From an uncultured Sphingomonadaceae bacterium (lineage in GTDB: Bacteria > Pseudomonadota > Alphaproteobacteria > Sphingomonadales > Sphingomonadaceae), in assembly GCA_937873035.1 (NCBI GenBank), contig CALMVA010000078.1, positions 1 to 50,049 on the forward strand: 50,049 nt of DNA, read 5' to 3'. Of the stretch, positions 1 to 10,337 are shown in pieces (positions within the stretch are counted from its first letter, which is position 1; every line of letters starts with the position of its first letter). The notes below the pieces were generated by a model, which worked only from the letters and a program-made list of their open reading frames with translations, was not told where the DNA came from and did no database searches. The position numbers were made by a program, and so were the translations under genes.

Positions 1-476
1 GCATTCGCGGCGGCAAGGACAACCTGCTGGCCGTGATCCCCGGCGGCTCCTCGGTGCCGTTGGTGCCGGGCGAGCAGATCCGCCATGCCGTGATGGACTT
101 CGACGGCCTGCGCGCGCTGGGCTCGGGCCTCGGCACCGCGGCGGTCATCGTCATGGACAAGTCGACCGACATCGTCCGCGCGATTTCGCGCCTGAGCTAC
201 TTCTACAAGCATGAGAGCTGCGGCCAGTGCACGCCGTGCCGCGAAGGCACCGGCTGGATGTGGCGCGTGATGGAACGGCTGCGCGAAGGCAAGGCCGATG
301 TGTCTGAAATCGACACGCTGTTTGAAGTCACCAAGCAAGTCGAAGGCCACACCATCTGTGCGCTGGGCGACGCCGCCGCATGGCCGATCCAGGGCCTGAT
401 CCGTCATTTCCGCCCCGAAATCGAACGCCGCATTGCTGATGCAAATGGCGGCCAGATGCTGGAGGCTGCGGAGTAA
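1..476 (+). CDS. nuoF: NADH-quinone oxidoreductase subunit F, C-terminal fragment
   Basis: This is the 3' end of the complex I subunit that binds NADH, FMN and the N3 [4Fe-4S] cluster in the peripheral arm. The reading frame is already open at base 3 and the gene starts upstream of the window. The cluster motif [13 protein letters not shown] is encoded near bases 216-254, and the fourth ligand lies in [11 protein letters not shown] near 345-380. These are the hallmark C-terminal residues of the family. The stop codon at 474-476 is three bases before the nuoG start, so the two are transcriptionally coupled. Only the FMN/NADH-binding N-terminal part is missing, because of the window edge rather than truncation. 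Confidence 0.97.
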   Translation, partial: IRGGKDNLLAVIPGGSSVPLVPGEQIRHAVMDFDGLRALGSGLGTAAVIVMDKSTDIVRAISRLSYFYKHESCGQCTPCREGTGWMWRVMERLREGKADVSEIDTLFEVTKQVEGHTICALGDAAAWPIQGLIRHFRPEIERRIADANGGQMLEAAE

Positions 477-479
477 CTT

Positions 480-2498
480 ATGCCTAAAGTCACCGTAGAC
501 GGCACCGAAATCGAAGTCCCGGCGGGCGCCACTGTTTTGCAGGCGTGCGAGCTGGCGGGGAAGGAAATTCCGCGCTTCTGCTATCATGAGCGCCTGTCCA
601 TCGCGGGCAACTGCCGTATGTGTCTGGTTGAAGTCTCGCCCGGACCGCCCAAGCCGCAGGCGTCGTGCGCGCTGCCCGCATCGGAAGGTCAGGTCATCAA
701 GACCGACAGCCCGATGGTCAAGAAGGCGCGCGAAGGGGTGATGGAGTTTCTCCTCATCAACCACCCGCTTGATTGCCCGATCTGCGATCAGGGCGGCGAA
801 TGTGATCTTCAGGACCAGTCGGTGGCCTATGGCCGTGGCGGCTCGCGCTATGACGAGAACAAGCGCGCCGTGACCGAGAAATATATGGGCCCGATCGTCA
901 AGACGACGATGACGCGCTGCATCCAGTGCACGCGCTGCGTGCGCTTTGCCGAGGAAGTGGCGGGCATTGAGGAAATCGGCGCGATCTATCGCGGCGAGAA
1001 TATGCAGATCACCAGCTATCTCGAACGCGCGGTGACGAGCGAACTTTCGGGCAATGTCGTTGATCTCTGCCCGGTCGGTGCGTTGACCTCGAAGCCTTAT
1101 GCTTTTGTCGCGCGTCCGTGGGAGCTGAAGAAGACGCCGTCGATTGACGTGATGGATGCCGTAGGCACCAACATCCGCCTCGACAGCCGTGGCCGCCAGG
1201 TGCTGCGCGCGCTGCCACGCATCAATGAAGACGTGAACGAGGAATGGGCAAGCGACAAGACGCGCCACGCCGTTGACGGCCTGATGCATCGCCGCCTTGA
1301 CCGGCCTTATGTCCGCAAGAACGGCAAGCTCGTCGCGGTCGATTGGGCCGAGGCACTGAAGGCCGTGGCTGCTGCTGCCGAAAAGGCAGGCAAGTCGGTG
1401 GCCGCCATCGCTGGCGATCAGGTCGACTGCGAAACGATGTTTGCCGCGCGCCAGTTGGTGAAGTCGCTCGGCGGTTCGATGCTCGAAGGCCGCCAGACCG
1501 GCCTTGCCTATGACACGTCGAGCCTGTCTGCGGTCAATTTCAACACCGGCATCGCCAATGTTGAAAATGCCGATGTCATCCTGCTTGTCGGCTCTGATCT
1601 TCGCCGGGAAGCGCCGCTCGTCAACACGCGCGTCCAAAAGGCCGTGCGCAAGAAGGGCGCCAAGGTGTTCGCCATCGGGCCGGACACTGATCTCACCTAC
1701 AGGTGTGAGTTCCTTGGCAGCAATCTTGGCCTTCTCGCCAAGCTGCCGAAGCACGTTGCCGATGCCTTCAAGGCTGCCGAGCGTCCCGTGCTGATTATGG
1801 GCGGCGGTGCGCTGCGTTACGAAGGCGCGCACGGGGCGGCGCTGGCGTTCGCCAAAAAGCACAAGCTGGTGCGGGACGGCTGGAACGGCTTCAACGTGCT
1901 GCACTTTGCCGCCGCACGCATGGGCGGGCTGATGCTTGGCTATGCGTTTGATGGCGGCATCAAGTCACTTGCCGCGAAGAAGCCCAAGCTCGCCTTCTTC
2001 CTGGGGGCGGATGAGGTCGATTATTCGCTCTTTGGTGATAGCTTCAAGGTCTATGTCGGCCATCATGGCGACGCCGGGGCGCACGCGGCGGACGTTATTC
2101 TGCCGGGGGCTGCCTATACCGAAAAGTCGGGCACTTATGTGAACCTTGAAGGTCGCGTGCAGCGCGGCGACCGTGCCGTGTTCGCGCCGGGGGATGCCCG
2201 TGAGGACTGGTCGATCTTCCGCGCGCTTTCTGAACTGACGGGCAAGGTGCTGCCGTTCGACAGCCTTGATGAACTTCGCGCTGAGATGGCGAAGGCCGTT
2301 CCTGCGCTGGGTCGTGAAGGTCTGGCCGATTATGGCTGGGAAGCGCCTGAACTGGCGGACAAGGCAACAGCCGACATCGCCGATTATCCCATCAAGGATT
2401 TCTACCTGACCAACGCCATTTGCCGTGCTTCGGAAACGATGCAACGCTGCTCTGGTGAACTGGTGCACGGGCAAGATTATGCGGAGGCGGCGGAATGA
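480..2498 (+). CDS. nuoG: NADH-quinone oxidoreductase subunit G
   Basis: Iron-sulfur subunit of the complex I peripheral arm that passes electrons from the NuoE/F module toward NuoI. The 672-residue product has the expected N-terminal ferredoxin-like domain with [2Fe-2S] ligands C34, C45, C48 and C63. The His-Cys3 cluster ligands are H95, C99, C102 and C108 (HPLDCPICDQGGEC), and a [4Fe-4S] set is C147, C150, C153 and C197. A molybdopterin-oxidoreductase-like domain without catalytic role follows from about residue 220. ATG at 480 lies just after the nuoF stop. Length and motifs are normal for alphaproteobacteria. A palindromic repeat follows the stop before nuoH. Confidence 0.98.
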   Translation: MPKVTVDGTEIEVPAGATVLQACELAGKEIPRFCYHERLSIAGNCRMCLVEVSPGPPKPQASCALPASEGQVIKTDSPMVKKAREGVMEFLLINHPLDCPICDQGGECDLQDQSVAYGRGGSRYDENKRAVTEKYMGPIVKTTMTRCIQCTRCVRFAEEVAGIEEIGAIYRGENMQITSYLERAVTSELSGNVVDLCPVGALTSKPYAFVARPWELKKTPSIDVMDAVGTNIRLDSRGRQVLRALPRINEDVNEEWASDKTRHAVDGLMHRRLDRPYVRKNGKLVAVDWAEALKAVAAAAEKAGKSVAAIAGDQVDCETMFAARQLVKSLGGSMLEGRQTGLAYDTSSLSAVNFNTGIANVENADVILLVGSDLRREAPLVNTRVQKAVRKKGAKVFAIGPDTDLTYRCEFLGSNLGLLAKLPKHVADAFKAAERPVLIMGGGALRYEGAHGAALAFAKKHKLVRDGWNGFNVLHFAAARMGGLMLGYAFDGGIKSLAAKKPKLAFFLGADEVDYSLFGDSFKVYVGHHGDAGAHAADVILPGAAYTEKSGTYVNLEGRVQRGDRAVFAPGDAREDWSIFRALSELTGKVLPFDSLDELRAEMAKAVPALGREGLADYGWEAPELADKATADIADYPIKDFYLTNAICRASETMQRCSGELVHGQDYAEAAE

Positions 2499-2509
2499 GG
2501 CAGAAAACT

Positions 2510-2601
2510 CCGTTCGTCCTGAGCTTGTCGAAGGACCGTTCTTCTTCTTTGCATTTGAGCGCCAAGCAAGGGCAGGGCTTCGACAAGCTCAGCCCGAACG
2601 G
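2510..2601. repeat. Family A palindromic repeat between nuoG and nuoH
   Basis: Two inverted arms of about 24 bases, 2510-2533 and 2578-2601, share the core TGAGCTTGTCGAAG and its reverse complement, and differ at about two positions. The spacer is about 44 bases. The same arms recur at 5212-5302, 44906-44929 and 45169-45237. This is a REP-like intergenic element lying inside an operon; the transcript would fold into a long hairpin just ahead of the nuoH ribosome binding site (GGGAGGGG near 2616). Confidence 0.9.
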
Positions 2602-2628
2602 TGTGTTGGAACAGTCGGGAGGGGTTAA

Positions 2629-3675
2629 ATGACCGAGTGGTTCCAATCGACGTGGATGGGGCCGGCACTCGGCTGGTTCGTCTCCACGACTATCCTCATT
2701 TTGATGATCGCGCTGCCGCTGATGCTGGCCGTTGCCATGATTATCTATGCCGACCGCAAGATATGGGCTGCCATGGCGCTGCGTCGCGGCCCCAACGTGG
2801 TGGGGCCGCTTGGCCTGCTCCAGTCCTTTGCGGACGGCCTCAAGGTCATGTTGCAGGAAACGATTATCCCGTCTGCGGCCAATCGCGGCCTGTTCCTGCT
2901 CGCGCCGATCATCACCTTCACGGTCGCGCTCATCGTCTGGGCGGTCATTCCATTCGGCGAAGGCATGGTGCTGGCCGACATCAATGTCGGCCTGCTCTAT
3001 CTGCTCGCAGCCTCGTCGCTTGGCGTTTACGGGGTGATTATTTCGGGCTGGGCCTCCAACTCGAAATATCCTTTCTATTCGGCGCTTCGTGCCGCCGCGC
3101 AGATGGTGTCTTACGAAGTCTCGATCGGTTTCGTGCTGATTTCGGTCGTGCTCTGGGCGGACTCGTTCAATCTCTCAAAGATCGTGCTGGCGCAGCAGGC
3201 GCACGTTTTCGGCTTCCTGAACGGCTTTGGCTTCAACCCGCTGCTCTTCCCGATGGCGGTCGTCTTCCTCATTTCGGCTTTGGCTGAAACGGCGCGCGCG
3301 CCTTTCGACCTGACCGAAGCGGAAAGCGAACTCGTCGCGGGCTACCAGACCGAATATTCGTCGATGAGCTTCGCGCTCTTCTGGCTCGGTGAATATGCCA
3401 ATGTCATCCTGATGTGCGGCCTCAACGCCATTCTCTTCTGGGGCGGCTGGCTGCCTCCGGTTGATTGGGCACCGCTCTACATCGTTCCGGGGATCATCTG
3501 GTTCTTCGCGAAGATCCTCATCTTCTTCTTCATCTTCTCCTGGATCAAGGCCACGGTGCCGCGCTTCCGCTATGACCAGCTGATGCGTCTTGGCTGGAAG
3601 ATCTTCCTGCCGCTGTCGCTGATCTGGGTGTTTATCGTTTCGGGCTATCTGATGCTGACAAGGTATGGCGCATGA
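2629..3675 (+). CDS. nuoH: NADH-quinone oxidoreductase subunit H
   Basis: Membrane subunit of complex I that forms much of the quinone-binding cavity at the junction with the peripheral arm. The 348-residue product is very hydrophobic with about eight membrane segments. It carries the family signature [16 protein letters not shown] near residues 41-57 and the quinone-loop motif [17 protein letters not shown] near 220-240. ATG at 2629 follows a strong GGGAGGGG site. The gap to nuoG (130 bases) is unusually long for this operon because a repeat fills it. The 3' end overlaps nuoI by four bases (ATGA). Confidence 0.98.
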   Translation: MTEWFQSTWMGPALGWFVSTTILILMIALPLMLAVAMIIYADRKIWAAMALRRGPNVVGPLGLLQSFADGLKVMLQETIIPSAANRGLFLLAPIITFTVALIVWAVIPFGEGMVLADINVGLLYLLAASSLGVYGVIISGWASNSKYPFYSALRAAAQMVSYEVSIGFVLISVVLWADSFNLSKIVLAQQAHVFGFLNGFGFNPLLFPMAVVFLISALAETARAPFDLTEAESELVAGYQTEYSSMSFALFWLGEYANVILMCGLNAILFWGGWLPPVDWAPLYIVPGIIWFFAKILIFFFIFSWIKATVPRFRYDQLMRLGWKIFLPLSLIWVFIVSGYLMLTRYGA

Positions 3676-4160
3676 GTGCGATCACTCACTTCATCAAGAC
3701 GTTCACGCTCTGGGAATTCGTGAAGGCGCACTGGCTGACCTTGAAGTATTTCTTCAAGCCCAAGGCGACGATCAACTATCCTTATGAACGCAACCCGCTT
3801 TCCCCGCGCTTCCGTGGGGAGCACGCGCTGCGCCGCTATCCCAATGGCGAAGAGCGCTGCATCGCGTGCAAGCTGTGCGAAGCGGTGTGCCCGGCACAGG
3901 CGATCACCATCGAGGCCGAACCACGTGACGACGGCAGCAGGCGGACGACGCGCTACGACATCGACATGACGAAGTGCATCTATTGCGGCTTTTGTCAGGA
4001 AGCCTGCCCGGTGGACGCCATCGTGGAAGGGTCGAACCTCGAATTTTCGACCGAAACCCGTGAAGAGTTGCTGTATGACAAGGACAAGCTCCTTGCGAAC
4101 GGCGACCGTTGGGAACGCGCCATCGCAGCGAACATCGCTGCTGACGCGCCCTATCGGTAA
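3672..4160 (+). CDS. nuoI: NADH-quinone oxidoreductase subunit I
   Basis: Complex I subunit holding the tandem [4Fe-4S] clusters N6a and N6b, which link NuoG to the terminal N2 cluster. The 162-residue protein shows two complete CxxCxxCxxxCP motifs: C63, C66, C69, C73 ([12 protein letters not shown]) and C102, C105, C108, C112 ([12 protein letters not shown]). An amphipathic N-terminal segment that docks on the membrane arm precedes them. The start ATG overlaps the nuoH stop as ATGA, which indicates translational coupling. Length matches the alphaproteobacterial family. Confidence 0.98.
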   Translation: MSAITHFIKTFTLWEFVKAHWLTLKYFFKPKATINYPYERNPLSPRFRGEHALRRYPNGEERCIACKLCEAVCPAQAITIEAEPRDDGSRRTTRYDIDMTKCIYCGFCQEACPVDAIVEGSNLEFSTETREELLYDKDKLLANGDRWERAIAANIAADAPYR

Positions 4161-4177
4161 GGCGGGAGGGAACGACC

Positions 4178-4789
4178 ATGATCCAGGCTTTCGCCTTTTA
4201 CCTGTTCGCCGCCATCGTCATCCTGTCGGGCGCGCTGACCATCCTGTCGCGCAACCCGGTGCACAGTGTGCTGTGGCTGATCCTCGCCTTCTTCAACGCC
4301 GCCGGGCTGATGGTGCTTGTGGGTGCCGAGTTCGTCGCGATGCTGCTCGTCATTGTCTATGTCGGCGCGGTCGCGGTGCTCTTCCTGTTCGTCGTGATGA
4401 TGCTCGACATCGACTTTGCCGAACTGCGCAGCGGTTTCGTCCGCTATGGGTTGTTCGGCCTGCTGATCGCGCTGGTGCTGGTGGGCGAGATGATCGTCGC
4501 TGGCGGCGCGTGGAGCGCTGGCAGCATCGAGCTGGCCAACCGCGCGGCGCCGGTTTCGGCGGACCTCAGCAACATCGAGGCGATGGGCGCGCTCATCTAC
4601 ACCAAATATCTCTATATTTTTGAAGCCGCCGGTCTGGTGCTTCTCGTTGCGATGATCGGCGCCATCGTGCTGACCCATCGTGAACGCAAGGACACGCGCC
4701 CGCAGAATATTTCGGAACAGGTCAAGCGCCGTCCCGAAGACGCGGTCCGCAATGTCAACCAGCCAGTGGGGCAGGGGGTGGAGCTGTGA
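4178..4789 (+). CDS. nuoJ: NADH-quinone oxidoreductase subunit J
   Basis: Small membrane subunit of the complex I proton-pumping arm. The 203-residue product has five predicted membrane segments. The third is glycine-rich ([16 protein letters not shown] near residues 62-78), as expected for the segment that forms the pi-bulge in NuoJ. The polar C-terminal tail (about residues 168-203) is typical in length for sphingomonads. ATG at 4178 follows GGGAGG at about 4165-4170. A family B repeat follows the stop before nuoK. Confidence 0.97.
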   Translation: MIQAFAFYLFAAIVILSGALTILSRNPVHSVLWLILAFFNAAGLMVLVGAEFVAMLLVIVYVGAVAVLFLFVVMMLDIDFAELRSGFVRYGLFGLLIALVLVGEMIVAGGAWSAGSIELANRAAPVSADLSNIEAMGALIYTKYLYIFEAAGLVLLVAMIGAIVLTHRERKDTRPQNISEQVKRRPEDAVRNVNQPVGQGVEL

Positions 4790-4798
4790 GGCATCAAA

Positions 4799-4864
4799 CC
4801 GTCATGCCAGCGCAGGCTGGCATCTTTTCGGCATGGGAGACTCCAGCCTTCGCTGGGGTGACGA
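4799..4864. repeat. Family B palindromic repeat between nuoJ and nuoK
   Basis: Left arm GTCATGCCAGCGCAGGCTGG starts at 4801. The right arm, ending in CGCTGGGGTGACG at 4863, is its imperfect inverted partner. The left arm is itself a hairpin: ATGCCAGC and GCTGGCAT pair around GCAG. Related copies lie at 30131-30225, 30251-30317 and 36888-36947. The layout is that of a REP/BIME-type element. Confidence 0.88.
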
Positions 4865-4886
4865 TCCATTTCATGGGGGACAGGCT

Positions 4887-5192
4887 GTGATCGGGCTCCA
4901 GCATTATCTGGTCGTCTCGGCGATCCTTTTCGTGATGGGGGTGCTGGGTATCTTCATCAACCGGAAGAACATCATCATCATCCTGATGGCGGTCGAGCTG
5001 ATCCTGCTCGCGGTCAACATCAACCTTGTCGCGTTCAGCGCCTATCTGGGCGATCTGGTGGGGCAGGTCTTCGCGATGTTCGTGCTGACGGTCGCTGCCG
5101 GTGAAGCCGCTATCGGCCTTGCCATTCTCGTCATCTACTTCCGTGGCCGCGGCACGATCGCGGTTGACGATGTCAACCGGATGAAGGGCTAA
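4887..5192 (+). CDS. nuoK: NADH-quinone oxidoreductase subunit K
   Basis: Smallest antiporter-like membrane subunit of complex I (Nqo11/ND4L). I chose GTG at 4887 because it gives [14 protein letters not shown] at the N-terminus and a length of 101 residues, the standard family size. The frame stays open upstream into the repeat and nuoJ, but that extension has no membrane character. A GGGGGACAG stretch lies just upstream as a possible ribosome binding site. Three membrane segments are present. The conserved acidic residues of the proton path appear in [17 protein letters not shown] (Glu in MAVE) and in [13 protein letters not shown] family A repeat separates it from nuoL. Confidence 0.96.
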   Translation: MIGLQHYLVVSAILFVMGVLGIFINRKNIIIILMAVELILLAVNINLVAFSAYLGDLVGQVFAMFVLTVAAGEAAIGLAILVIYFRGRGTIAVDDVNRMKG

Positions 5193-5211
5193 CGACGTGA
5201 TCAATACACTT

Positions 5212-5302
5212 CCGTTTGTCCTGAGCCTGTCGAAGGACCGTATTTTTCTGGACACCATGCCGCAAAAGAAGGGCAGGGCTTCGACAAGCTCAGCTCAAAC
5301 GG
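5212..5302. repeat. Family A palindromic repeat between nuoK and nuoL
   Basis: Inverted arms 5212-5235 and 5279-5302 carry TGAGCCTGTCGAAG and CTTCGACAAGCTCA. Spacer length and layout match the copy at 2510-2601, and the inner GGGCAGGG is also shared, so the two copies are homologous beyond their arms. It lies about 28 bases before the nuoL start. Confidence 0.9.
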
Positions 5303-5330
5303 CGTGGGGTGAAGTGAAGGTGAGCGCATA

Positions 5331-7376
5331 ATGGAAACCATCAAGCTCATCGTATTTCTGCCGCTTCTGGCCTCGCTTGTTGCGGGCCTTGGCAACCGCA
5401 TGATCGGCAATGTCGCGGCGAAGGCCGTGACGACTGCCGCGCTGTTCATCTCATGCGCGCTTAGCTGGCCGATCTTCCTCGCGTTCCTCGGCGGCCATGC
5501 CGAAGCGCAGGTTGTGCCGGTGCTCGATTTCATCCGTTCGGGCAATCTCGACGTTCAATGGTCGCTGCGCGTTGATACGCTGACGGCGGTCATGCTCGTC
5601 GTGGTGACGAGCGTGTCGAGCCTCGTGCATCTCTACAGCTGGGGCTATATGTCGGAAGACCCCAGCCAGCCGCGCTTCTTCGCCTATCTCTCGCTCTTCA
5701 CCTTCGCGATGCTCATGCTCGTGACGGCGGATAGCCTGGTGCAGATGTTCTTCGGTTGGGAAGGTGTGGGCCTTGCCTCATACCTGCTGATTGGTTTCTG
5801 GTATCACAAGCCCAGCGCCAACGCGGCGGCCATCAAGGCCTTTGTTGTCAACCGCGTGGGGGATTTTGGCTTCTCGCTTGGTATCTTCGGCGTGTTTCTG
5901 GTGTTCGGCACGGTGTCGATCCCCGAAATTCTGCACGCCGCCCCCGGCTATGCCGGATCGACGATCGGCTTCCTTGGTTATCGCATTGATACGATCACGC
6001 TGCTCTGCATCCTCCTGTTCATCGGCGCGATGGGCAAGTCGGCACAGCTCGGCCTGCACACCTGGCTGCCGGACGCGATGGAAGGCCCGACACCGGTGTC
6101 GGCGCTCATCCACGCGGCGACGATGGTTACGGCAGGCGTGTTCATGGTCTGCCGCCTCTCGCCGCTGTTCGAGCTTTCGGAAACGGCGACGCACCTCGTG
6201 ACCTATGTCGGCGCGGCGACTGCGTTGTTCGCCGCGACCGTGGGCACCACGCAGACAGACATCAAGCGCGTCATCGCCTATTCGACCTGTTCGCAGCTTG
6301 GCTATATGTTCTTTGCAGCGGGCGTCGGCGCTTATGGCGCGGCGATGTTCCACCTGTTCACGCACGCCTTCTTCAAGGCGCTGCTGTTCCTGGGTGCCGG
6401 TTCGGTGATCCATGCGATGCACCATGAGCAGGATATGCGTTACTATGGCGGCCTCAGGAAACATATTCCGCTCACCTATTGGGCGATGATGGCGGGCACG
6501 CTTGCCATCACCGGCGTTGGCGTTGCGGGCGTGTTCGGCTTTGCGGGCTTCTATTCAAAGGATGCGATCATCGAAGCGGCCTATGCCAGCGGAACGCAGG
6601 CAGGCGGCGTTGCCTTTGCGGTTGCTGTCTTTGCAGCCCTTTTGACGAGCTTCTACTCGTGGCGTCTCGTTTTCCTGACCTTCTTCGGCAAGCCGCGCTG
6701 GTCGGGCAGCGAGCATATCCAGCACGCAGCGCACGGCCATGGCGGTCATGGGCATGACCATGCGCACGGCCATGACGATCATCACCACAGCCATGGTCAT
6801 GATGATGGCACGCTGGGCTATCACCCGCATGAAAGCCCGGCGCCGATGCTGGTGCCGCTCATCGTGCTCACAATTGGTGCCGTGTTTGCGGGCTTCATCT
6901 TCCACGATGCGTTCATCGGCGCGGAAACCGGCGGAGAATTCTGGAAGGGCAGCCTCGCCTTCAACGAACATCTGATGCACGCAATGCATGGCGTTCCTGA
7001 GCTCGTGAAGCTCTCGGCAACCATCGTGATGCTGCTCGGCCTTGCCATTGCGTGGTGGGCTTATATCAAGGACACGACGGTGCCTGCGCGCTTCGTCGCG
7101 AACTTTGGCGGTCTCTACCAGTTCCTGCTCAACAAATGGTATTGGGATGAGCTTTACGACTTCCTGTTCGTGAAGCCTGCCTTCTGGCTTGGCCGTCTCT
7201 TCTGGAAGAAGGGCGATGAAGGAACCATCGATCGCTTCGGCCCGCATGGTGCCGCCGCCCTTGTCCAGCAGGGCAGCCGCCTCGCGGTCCGCTTCCAGAC
7301 GGGCTATCTCTACTCCTACGCCTTCGTGATGCTCCTTGGGCTCGTTGGCCTTGCAACCTGGGCGATGACGCGATGA
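5331..7376 (+). CDS. nuoL: NADH-quinone oxidoreductase subunit L
   Basis: Distal antiporter-like proton-pumping subunit of complex I, with the long lateral helix. The 681-residue protein has E144 in [10 protein letters not shown], the conserved pump glutamate. The [31 protein letters not shown] region carries further conserved lysine and histidine residues. Between antiporter core segments, at about residues 462-500, is a His/Gly/Asp-rich loop (repeats such as [18 protein letters not shown]) not found in the E. coli protein. ATG at 5331 follows GGTGAGCG. The stop overlaps nuoM as ATGA. Confidence 0.98.
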   Translation: METIKLIVFLPLLASLVAGLGNRMIGNVAAKAVTTAALFISCALSWPIFLAFLGGHAEAQVVPVLDFIRSGNLDVQWSLRVDTLTAVMLVVVTSVSSLVHLYSWGYMSEDPSQPRFFAYLSLFTFAMLMLVTADSLVQMFFGWEGVGLASYLLIGFWYHKPSANAAAIKAFVVNRVGDFGFSLGIFGVFLVFGTVSIPEILHAAPGYAGSTIGFLGYRIDTITLLCILLFIGAMGKSAQLGLHTWLPDAMEGPTPVSALIHAATMVTAGVFMVCRLSPLFELSETATHLVTYVGAATALFAATVGTTQTDIKRVIAYSTCSQLGYMFFAAGVGAYGAAMFHLFTHAFFKALLFLGAGSVIHAMHHEQDMRYYGGLRKHIPLTYWAMMAGTLAITGVGVAGVFGFAGFYSKDAIIEAAYASGTQAGGVAFAVAVFAALLTSFYSWRLVFLTFFGKPRWSGSEHIQHAAHGHGGHGHDHAHGHDDHHHSHGHDDGTLGYHPHESPAPMLVPLIVLTIGAVFAGFIFHDAFIGAETGGEFWKGSLAFNEHLMHAMHGVPELVKLSATIVMLLGLAIAWWAYIKDTTVPARFVANFGGLYQFLLNKWYWDELYDFLFVKPAFWLGRLFWKKGDEGTIDRFGPHGAAALVQQGSRLAVRFQTGYLYSYAFVMLLGLVGLATWAMTR

Positions 7377-8905
7377 GCTTCCCCATTCTCTCGACCATGA
7401 TCCTGCTGCCCATCGCGGCGGCTTTCCTGACGATCTTCCTGAGCGCCAGCGCGGCGCGCTGGACGGCGCTTGGCACTACGCTGGCGCTGTTCGTGATGGG
7501 GATTGCACTGTGGCACGGCTTTGATGTCGGCGGCCCGCAGTGGCAGTTCGTTGAGACTGCGCCGATTTTCGGTCGCTTCTCATGGGCTTTGGGCATTGAT
7601 GGCATCGCGCTGATGCTCATCGTGCTCTCGGTCTTCCTCATGCCGATCTGCATTCTGGCAAGCTGGGAAGCCATCGAGAAGCGCGTGCCGGAATATATGG
7701 CGGCCTTCCTCCTCATGGAAGCGCTGATGATCGGCGTGTTTGCAGCACAGGATATGTTCCTGTTCTACATCTTCTTCGAGGCGGGCCTTATCCCGATGTA
7801 TCTCATCATCGGCATCTGGGGCGGGGCGGATCGCATCAAGGCCAGCTACAAGTTCTTCCTCTACACGCTGCTCGGCTCGCTCCTGATGCTGGTGGCGATG
7901 CTGTGGATGGCGCAGGAAGCCGGCACGACCGACATTCCGACTCTGATGCAGTATAACTTCCCGGTCGCAGCGCAGACATGGCTGTTCCTTGCCTTCTTTG
8001 CCTCGTTCGCGGTCAAGATGCCGATGTGGCCGGTCCATACCTGGCTGCCCGACGCGCACGTTCAGGCGCCGACGGCAGGCTCGGTCATTCTGGCGGGCGT
8101 TCTCCTGAAGATGGGGGGCTATGGTTTCATCCGCTTCTCGCTGCCGATGTTCCCTGAAGCCTCGGCCCAGCTTGTCTGGCTTGTCTTTGGAATGTCGATG
8201 GTCGCTGTGGTCTACACCTCGCTCGTCGCGCTTGTTCAGTCAGACATGAAGAAGCTCATCGCCTATTCGTCGGTCGCGCACATGGCGTTCGTGACGATTG
8301 GCCTGTTTGCCTTCAACCGTCAGGGCATTGAAGGCGCACTTGTCGTCATGCTCGCGCACGGCCTTGTTTCGGGCGCGCTCTTCCTGTGCGTTGGCGTCAT
8401 CTATGATCGCCTGCACACGCGTGAAATCGCGCGTTATGGCGGACTTGCGAACAATATGCCCTATTATGCGCTGTTCTTCCTGTTCTTCACCATGGCAAGC
8501 GTCGGCCTGCCGGGCCTTGCCAACTTCGTCGGTGAGTTTCTGGCGCTGGTCGGGGCCTATGAGGCGAACAGCTGGGTGGCAGCGGTCGCAACGACCGGCA
8601 TCATCCTTGGGGCGGCCTATATGCTTTATCTCTACCGCCGCGTGGCCTTTGGCACGGCGGCAGGTGAAGATACGGCGAGCATGGCCGATCTCACGGCCCG
8701 CGAATGGCTGGCGCTTGCGCCGATTGCCGCTGCGACTTTGTGGATGGGCGTCTATCCCGAAAGATTCATCGCGCCGATGCGCAATGACGTGACGGCTATA
8801 CTCGCACGGATCGAACCGGCAGCGCCCAAGGGTGATGCTCAACTGAAAATGGGCGCGCCGAAAAAGGCGGTCGCACATGAAGCCGCGCACGGGGAGGCGC
8901 ACTGA
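7373..8905 (+). CDS. nuoM: NADH-quinone oxidoreductase subunit M
   Basis: Second antiporter-like proton-pumping subunit of complex I. The 510-residue protein has the conserved glutamate E136 in [17 protein letters not shown] and the motif [21 protein letters not shown]. The broken-helix region around [11 protein letters not shown] is also recognisable. The C-terminal tail, after the last membrane segment, is polar and ends in a short His/Ala/Glu-rich stretch ([10 protein letters not shown]). The start overlaps nuoL by four bases and the stop shares one base with the nuoN start (TGATG), so the three pump subunits are translationally coupled. Confidence 0.98.
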   Translation: MSFPILSTMILLPIAAAFLTIFLSASAARWTALGTTLALFVMGIALWHGFDVGGPQWQFVETAPIFGRFSWALGIDGIALMLIVLSVFLMPICILASWEAIEKRVPEYMAAFLLMEALMIGVFAAQDMFLFYIFFEAGLIPMYLIIGIWGGADRIKASYKFFLYTLLGSLLMLVAMLWMAQEAGTTDIPTLMQYNFPVAAQTWLFLAFFASFAVKMPMWPVHTWLPDAHVQAPTAGSVILAGVLLKMGGYGFIRFSLPMFPEASAQLVWLVFGMSMVAVVYTSLVALVQSDMKKLIAYSSVAHMAFVTIGLFAFNRQGIEGALVVMLAHGLVSGALFLCVGVIYDRLHTREIARYGGLANNMPYYALFFLFFTMASVGLPGLANFVGEFLALVGAYEANSWVAAVATTGIILGAAYMLYLYRRVAFGTAAGEDTASMADLTAREWLALAPIAAATLWMGVYPERFIAPMRNDVTAILARIEPAAPKGDAQLKMGAPKKAVAHEAAHGEAH

Positions 8906-10332
8906 TGTCGATTGCATCCTCTATCGCGCTGACGCTGCCGGAAGTCATTCTTTCGGCAACCGCCATCGTCCTCATGCTTGTTGCCGCCTATGCCGGAGAC
9001 AAGGCGACGCGCTTTGTGAACGGGGCGGCGGTTGTGGCGCTCATCGCGGCCTTCCTGTCGCTCGGTCACCAGGGTTCAGCCTTTGACGGCCTCTACAGCG
9101 CCGACGCTTTTTCAGACTTCACCAAGCCGCTGATCTATCTGGCGGCGGGCGTCTCCATCCTTCTCTCCACCCGCTTCTTTGCGGCGGAAGGCAAGCTGCG
9201 CGCGGAATATTCGGTGCTCATCCTGCTGGCGACCGTCGGCATGGGCATGATGGTTTCGGCCACCAACCTGCTGACGCTCTATGTCGGCCTCGAAATGCAG
9301 AGCCTTGCGGCCTATGTGCTCGCAAGCTTCATGCGCAAGGACCAGCGTTCGGCCGAAGCGGGCCTCAAATATTTTGTCCTTGGCGCGCTTGCCTCTGGCA
9401 TCCTGCTCTATGGCATTTCGCTGCTTTACGGCTTTTCGGGCACGACCGACTATCACGGCGTTGCCCGTGCGCTGGCTGATGGCGTGAACCCCGGCGAACT
9501 GTTTGGCATCGTGTTCGTGATGGCGGGGCTTTCCTTCAAGATTGCGGCGGTGCCGTTCCATATGTGGACGCCCGACGTGTATGAAGGCGCGCCGACGCCG
9601 GTTACGGCTTATTTCGGCAGCGCCCCCAAGGTTGCCGCAGTTGCCCTTCTGGTGCGTGTCAGCATCGAGGCAATGGGTAGTGCTGTTGCAAGCTGGCAGC
9701 AGATTTTGATCTTCACCTCGCTTGCCTCGATCATCCTCGGTGCGGTTGGCGCCATCGGCCAGACCAACATCAAGCGGCTGCTCGCTTATTCGTCGATCAA
9801 CAATGTCGGCTTCGTGCTTGTCGGCCTTGCGGCAGGCACGGCGGAAGGCGTTGCCGCGACGATGACCTATATGGTCGTCTATGTGCTGATGACGCTCGGC
9901 AGCTTTGCCTGCGTTCTCCAGATGCGCGGTGAAGATGGCCGCCACGTGGAAGACATTGCGAGCCTTGCAGGCCTTTCGCGCCGCCAGCCAGCCCTTGCCG
10001 CGGCGATTGCGATCTTCATGTTCTCGCTCGCAGGTATTCCGCCGCTACTCGGCTTCTGGGCCAAGTTCCTCGTGTTCGATGCGGCTGTTGCTGCCGGGCT
10101 GATGCCGCTTGCGGCTATCGGTATCGCGGCCTCGACCATCGGCGCGTTCTACTATCTCAAGATCGTCAAGATCATGTATTTTGATGAGCCTGCCGCCGCC
10201 TATCATCCGGTTGGCAGCTATGTTGAAAGCGGCGTGATCGCGCTGACGGCGCTTGCCGTCTCGCCGATCGGTTATCTGGCGATCCCGATGCTCGGCACCG
10301 CCTCTGCCATTGCTGCAAAGGCGCTGTTCTGA
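8905..10332 (+). CDS. nuoN: NADH-quinone oxidoreductase subunit N
   Basis: Third antiporter-like subunit of complex I, closest to the quinone site among the large pumps. The 475-residue protein shows LYVGLEMQSLAAYVLASF with the conserved glutamate near residue 130, then SAEAGLKYFVLGALASG. AAVPFHMWTPDVYEGAPTPV, with its proton-path lysine and histidine environment, follows. It is the last nuo gene. The birA start lies five bases beyond its stop, so birA, coaX and the RNase J gene are probably read from the same transcript, as is common in sphingomonads. Confidence 0.98.
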   Translation: MSIASSIALTLPEVILSATAIVLMLVAAYAGDKATRFVNGAAVVALIAAFLSLGHQGSAFDGLYSADAFSDFTKPLIYLAAGVSILLSTRFFAAEGKLRAEYSVLILLATVGMGMMVSATNLLTLYVGLEMQSLAAYVLASFMRKDQRSAEAGLKYFVLGALASGILLYGISLLYGFSGTTDYHGVARALADGVNPGELFGIVFVMAGLSFKIAAVPFHMWTPDVYEGAPTPVTAYFGSAPKVAAVALLVRVSIEAMGSAVASWQQILIFTSLASIILGAVGAIGQTNIKRLLAYSSINNVGFVLVGLAAGTAEGVAATMTYMVVYVLMTLGSFACVLQMRGEDGRHVEDIASLAGLSRRQPALAAAIAIFMFSLAGIPPLLGFWAKFLVFDAAVAAGLMPLAAIGIAASTIGAFYYLKIVKIMYFDEPAAAYHPVGSYVESGVIALTALAVSPIGYLAIPMLGTASAIAAKALF

Positions 10333-10337
10333 GCGGA

